From positions 1-63,008 of the forward strand of contig JBJTDR010000028.1 in the NCBI GenBank assembly GCA_046092445.1: DNA of 63,008 nt, in the 5' to 3' direction. This document shows, piece by piece, positions 60,216 to 63,008 of this stretch; the first letter of the stretch is position 1; the number at the start of each line of letters is the position of its first letter. Position numbers and translations under genes: made by a program. Origin of the DNA: CAIUPE01 sp046092445 (lineage in GTDB: Bacteria; Pseudomonadota; Alphaproteobacteria; Rhizobiales; Beijerinckiaceae). The notes beneath the pieces were generated by a model. That model saw only the letters and a list, made by a program, of their open reading frames with translations. It was not told the origin of the DNA and did not search any database.

Positions 60216-61202
60216 TTACTGGATATTGGCTGCAAGATTTGTGGAGGTGTCCGATTTGACGGACACTCGGCCTTTTCCGGTGACAATGGCCTCGAGCGTT
60301 CGCTTCGATTGCGGGTTCATGACAGAAATGACATCGCCCATCGACCCCGACTGGAGAGCCTTACCACGCATGCTGATCATGAGGCCCGCCCGTTCATAGC
60401 GGACGAGGACATTGGCATTTTTCTCCACCTGCGTCTCGGCGACGAGCTCAGCGGTCGGAATTCGCTCACCGGATCTGATGTTCCTATTCAGCACCATTCC
60501 AAGCGGTGAAACCGGGTCCAGTTCACTGGACATTTCAACCTCGCTCAGGGGTTGGTATTCCGTACGGTAATCGCTCCCGCCTATGACAATCCCGCGCTCG
60601 ATGTCTCTCGTTGCGATATAGGCCAATTGCAACAGTCTGACAGTTCCTCTGACTTCGATTGGCTTTTTCAGCAGCATGGCACTGTCCGAGACTTCTGCGA
60701 TTGCCTGAAACTGCGTCTTCTCCGGATTGATCTTCAGCGATCGGATCTCCAACCGCCCCTTTGCAATCGACTCAATCTGCCGTTCGATCGGTTGGTCTCC
60801 GGCGATCACGGTGAAATCAAACTTCTGGTTGTCTCCTATTTGTGCCATCTCGCGTTCGAGTGCAGCATGAATGTCGCTCTCGGTGACAACTCGTGATTTC
60901 CGCGAGATGGTCACTTCATCGAAGCCGTCAGCGGGATTGATGTCCAAAGACATCTTGCGTGCGGCGGCGAGGATACGCGTAACCTTGATCGTACCGCTTT
61001 CACCGGGTGGGGGCGCGCGAAAGATCGGCGTATTGGGGATATTGTCTCCGGCGATCAGGTCCGCGAGGGAGAGTGTTTCGTGTTCGGTCGTCACGATTTG
61101 CCGGACCGCATTCGGCGCAGCCACGGATTTGACCGGGAGAGCCATGAGCACGCACACTGCGGAGAGCAAGATGTACGATGATTGATTAATGGCGGACATC
61201 AT
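60216..61202 (-). CDS. flgA: Flagellar P-ring assembly chaperone FlgA
   Basis: Periplasmic protein needed for FlgI assembly (328 aa). Signal peptide ILLSAVCVLMALPVKSVAA; SAF-type domain ATRDIERGIVIGGSDY, GMVLNRNIRSGERIP, then NVLVRYERAGLMISMRGKAL and GDVISVMNPQSKRTLEAIVTGKGRV at the C-terminus are the family hallmarks. It follows flgG by 3 bases and precedes flgH by 21. Confidence 0.92.
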   Translation of the reverse strand: MMSAINQSSYILLSAVCVLMALPVKSVAAPNAVRQIVTTEHETLSLADLIAGDNIPNTPIFRAPPPGESGTIKVTRILAAARKMSLDINPADGFDEVTISRKSRVVTESDIHAALEREMAQIGDNQKFDFTVIAGDQPIERQIESIAKGRLEIRSLKINPEKTQFQAIAEVSDSAMLLKKPIEVRGTVRLLQLAYIATRDIERGIVIGGSDYRTEYQPLSEVEMSSELDPVSPLGMVLNRNIRSGERIPTAELVAETQVEKNANVLVRYERAGLMISMRGKALQSGSMGDVISVMNPQSKRTLEAIVTGKGRVSVKSDTSTNLAANIQ

Positions 61203-61205
61203 TCA

Positions 61206-61997
61206 TTATCCCCTGAACATCTGTGAGGTCGTGGACGACATCTGGTCTGCTGCTGTTACAACTTTCGAATTCATTTCGTATGCACGCTGTGCCGAGATCA
61301 GATTTGAAATTTCAGTGACGGCGTTCACGTTGGCTTCTTCGAGATAATACTGCTGAAGGTTCCCCCGGTTCTCTTCCGCCGGATTTCCCGTCAGCGGTGG
61401 ACCGGAAGCAGATGTTTCCGCAAATAGGTTGTCACCCAAAGAGCTCAGCCCTGATTTGTTGACAAAGGTCGAGAGTTGAATTTGCCCGATTTGCTGGGCA
61501 GTCGTCTCGCCCTGAAGAAGTGCCTGTACGACACCGTTGGGGCTTATTGTCACTTTGACCGTTGTTTCCGGCACGGTGATCGTGGGATCAATGAGATAAC
61601 CATCGCTCGTGACAATCTGCCCCTGCGCATCAAGGTTGAGCGAGCCGTCGCGGGTGTATGCGGTTGTCCCGTCAGGCAACACGATTCTCAAAAATCCCTC
61701 GCCTCTTATCGCGATATCATATTCCCGCTCGGTTGAACTGATCGGGCCTTGCGACATTGCTCTCGCGGTCGACACGGTTTTAACGCCGGCCCCGATTTCC
61801 AGTGCAGCAGGAACCTGCTGGCCTGCGGCGGCTGTGACGGCGCCCGCGCGGCGGAGGGTTTCATAGAGAAGATCCTGAAATTGTGCTCTCTGACGTTTGT
61901 AGCCCGTAGTCCGGAGATTTGCGATGTTGTTCGAGATCACCTGCACATTAGTTTCCTGAGCCATCATTCCGGTTGCAGCGGTGTATAGAGCGCGCAT
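61206..61997 (-). CDS. flgG: Flagellar distal rod protein FlgG
   Basis: 263 aa. MRALYTAATGMMAQETNVQVISNNIANLRTTGYKR-like start and C-terminal SNLISAQRAYEMNSKVVTAADQM identify the distal rod protein. It is 12 bases behind flgF. Confidence 0.95.
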   Translation of the reverse strand: MRALYTAATGMMAQETNVQVISNNIANLRTTGYKRQRAQFQDLLYETLRRAGAVTAAAGQQVPAALEIGAGVKTVSTARAMSQGPISSTEREYDIAIRGEGFLRIVLPDGTTAYTRDGSLNLDAQGQIVTSDGYLIDPTITVPETTVKVTISPNGVVQALLQGETTAQQIGQIQLSTFVNKSGLSSLGDNLFAETSASGPPLTGNPAEENRGNLQQYYLEEANVNAVTEISNLISAQRAYEMNSKVVTAADQMSSTTSQMFRG

Positions 61998-62009
61998 GGA
62001 AAGTCTCCT

Positions 62010-62747
62010 TTACTGAACTGTTGCAAGGCGCTCGACGGCGCTTCTGCGTGTCTCATCCAGCCGTTGCTGCATTGAGGCGAGGCTCGCATATGCGCGGTTT
62101 ACCTCGATGAGCCGGCTCATTTCCAGAATGGGCTGGACATTGGAGCGTTCCAGCGCTCCGGGTATAATCTTCGGCAAAATTGCTACGGGTAACTGAGTTT
62201 GCGACCCGTAGACATTAGCGCCGAGATTATTGAGCTGAGACGGGTCGGTTACCTCAACAATTTGAAGCCTTCCGAGCGGGCCATCAGCACTTTCAATCGT
62301 GCCATCGGCGGCAATCGACACTCCTGTTGTGCCCGGATTTATGGTGATGCTCCCACCACCGACCAACACCCGCTCGCCGTCACTCGTCACAAGCGTTCCC
62401 ACTTCATTCAGAGACAAGCTCCCGTTTCTTGTGTAGCGAAATCCGGATTCTGTCTGAACGGCGAGCAGGTTGTTTTCGCGAAGGGCGATGTCGAGCGGAT
62501 TTCCGGTTTGCTCAACGGCGCCATTTGAAAGATCGAGGTCGGTACCCTGGTCCGTGACATAGGACACACGCCTGTTCGTGCGCGGCAGAGTATCTGCACG
62601 GGCCGTGGGACTGACGAATTCCTCAAAATTTACGGTACGGGCTTTGAAACCTGTTGTATTCATATTAGCGACGTTATTAGCAATCACCTCGAGATTTCTC
62701 TGAAGAGTAATCTGCCGCGAAAGGCCGACGAGCAGAGCGTTTTCCAT
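62010..62747 (-). CDS. flgF: Flagellar proximal rod protein FlgF
   Basis: 245 aa. The rod signature QRNLEVIANNVANMNTTGFKAR and C-terminal SRLIEVNRAYASLASMQQRLDETRR place it in the FlgF group. First gene of the flgF-G-A-H operon, with a sigma-54 promoter at 62826-62841. Confidence 0.92.
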   Translation of the reverse strand: MENALLVGLSRQITLQRNLEVIANNVANMNTTGFKARTVNFEEFVSPTARADTLPRTNRRVSYVTDQGTDLDLSNGAVEQTGNPLDIALRENNLLAVQTESGFRYTRNGSLSLNEVGTLVTSDGERVLVGGGSITINPGTTGVSIAADGTIESADGPLGRLQIVEVTDPSQLNNLGANVYGSQTQLPVAILPKIIPGALERSNVQPILEMSRLIEVNRAYASLASMQQRLDETRRSAVERLATVQ

Positions 62748-62825
62748 TTGTTTCTCCCATTGGAATTCAACACACTCATTTGGCGGTTCACGATGCTCCC
62801 CAGCATTGTGATCCGACGCTAACGA

Positions 62826-62841
62826 TGCAGACTATGTGCCA
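62826..62841 (-). promoter_or_regulatory. Sigma-54 promoter of flgF
   Basis: TGGCACATAGTCTGCA on the minus strand with TGGCAC at -24 and TGC at -12 (10-bp GG-GC spacing). It lies 79 bases before the flgF start. Closest in form to the flgI promoter. Confidence 0.8.
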
Positions 62842-62966
62842 TTTGACCGAGGCAAATTTCTTAAACAAAAACAGAGATTTAACTTGATATGAATGGCGGC
62901 CCGTCGTAGCCTCGGCAATTGATATCTGGGGAGCGATAGGCAAATATTTCCCATTTCGGAGATAAA

Positions 62967-62981
62967 TTAATCAAACATTAA
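62967..62981. promoter_or_regulatory. CtrA-type box near the right edge
   Basis: TTAATCAAACATTAA, a full TTAA-N7-TTAA match. It is over 200 bases from flgF and beyond its sigma-54 promoter, so it more likely serves the divergent gene to the right. Confidence 0.65.
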
Positions 62982-63008
62982 CCATATTCTACATAAATGA
63001 AGGTACAG

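Larger units (their letters stand above)
62748..63008. promoter_or_regulatory. Upstream region of flgF reaching the window edge
   Basis: Contains the flgF sigma-54 promoter and a CtrA-type box near the right edge. An ATG at 62997 opens a plus-strand frame cut off after four codons; whether it starts a gene cannot be told. In Caulobacter fliL-fliM lies divergent from flgF under CtrA, so an early flagellar gene to the right is plausible. Confidence 0.5.

Noticed and set aside
1..63008. tRNA, rRNA, CRISPR array, insertion sequence or prophage genes
   Set aside because: No cloverleaf, repeat-spacer series, transposase or phage structural gene was recognised in the parts read; short RNAs could be missed by eye.

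Overview
The window looks like chromosomal DNA from a motile alphaproteobacterium, most likely of the order Hyphomicrobiales (Rhizobiales). Evidence: an RNase R-DUF983-Nudix block typical of this class; flagellar genes with the alphaproteobacterial regulators FlaF, FlbT and FliX; CtrA-type boxes (TTAA-N7-TTAA) and sigma-54 promoters in the flagellar region; and a 1704-residue, two-pass membrane protein built of 22-residue helical repeats that resembles the Growth Pole Ring protein of polar-growing Hyphomicrobiales. Use of FliX and sigma-54 points away from the Agrobacterium/Sinorhizobium branch. No tRNA, rRNA, CRISPR array, intact insertion sequence or prophage was recognised.

Layout. 1-3448 (minus): Nudix hydrolase (cut by the left edge), DUF983 protein and RNase R, in AT-rich DNA. 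3449-5600: a poorly coding stretch with two unrecognised small minus-strand genes, one carrying two C8 tracts. 5601-6764: FMN-dependent alpha-hydroxy-acid dehydrogenase. 6807-19293: a polyamine region: putrescine importer potFGHI with a cupin gene and a gamma-glutamylputrescine synthetase (minus), a GntR regulator, then a second synthetase, a class III aminotransferase and a gamma-glutamylputrescine oxidase (plus), and agmatinase (minus). An identical 16-nt palindromic element lies before gntR/potF and before the second synthetase. 19355-26899: folate synthesis in two blocks, pabB-pabA-pabC (minus) and folP-folB-folK (plus), separated by CoxG, a methyltransferase-like protein and a dienelactone hydrolase.

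26896-35519: mixed metabolism: ring-cleaving dioxygenase, rhodanese, a lone form II CO-dehydrogenase-type large subunit, a HigBA module whose toxin carries an in-frame stop, an XRE-cupin regulator, MFS and EamA transporters, and an SDR protein lacking the usual catalytic Tyr/Lys. 35637-40034: an unknown helical protein facing an Mla-type (MlaE-F-D plus lipoprotein) lipid transport operon. 40088-45202: the giant GPR-like protein. 45546-48479: ferredoxin, TrxR-type ferredoxin reductase, universal stress protein, small membrane protein, SixA-type phosphatase.

48570-63008: flagellar region. flgE-flgK-flgL run on plus; flgI-flgJ-flgN/flbY-like, a FlaG-like gene, flagellin, flbT and flaF run on minus; fliX and dksA run on plus between the flgI and flgFGAH blocks; flgF-flgG-flgA-flgH run on minus. 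flgE, flgI and flgF each have a good sigma-54 -24/-12 match, flgE, flgI and flagellin have a CGGCAAAATTGCCG-like palindrome upstream, and CtrA-type boxes precede fliX and the gene beyond the right edge. This is the layout expected of a CtrA to FliX/FlbD/sigma-54 cascade of the Caulobacter kind.
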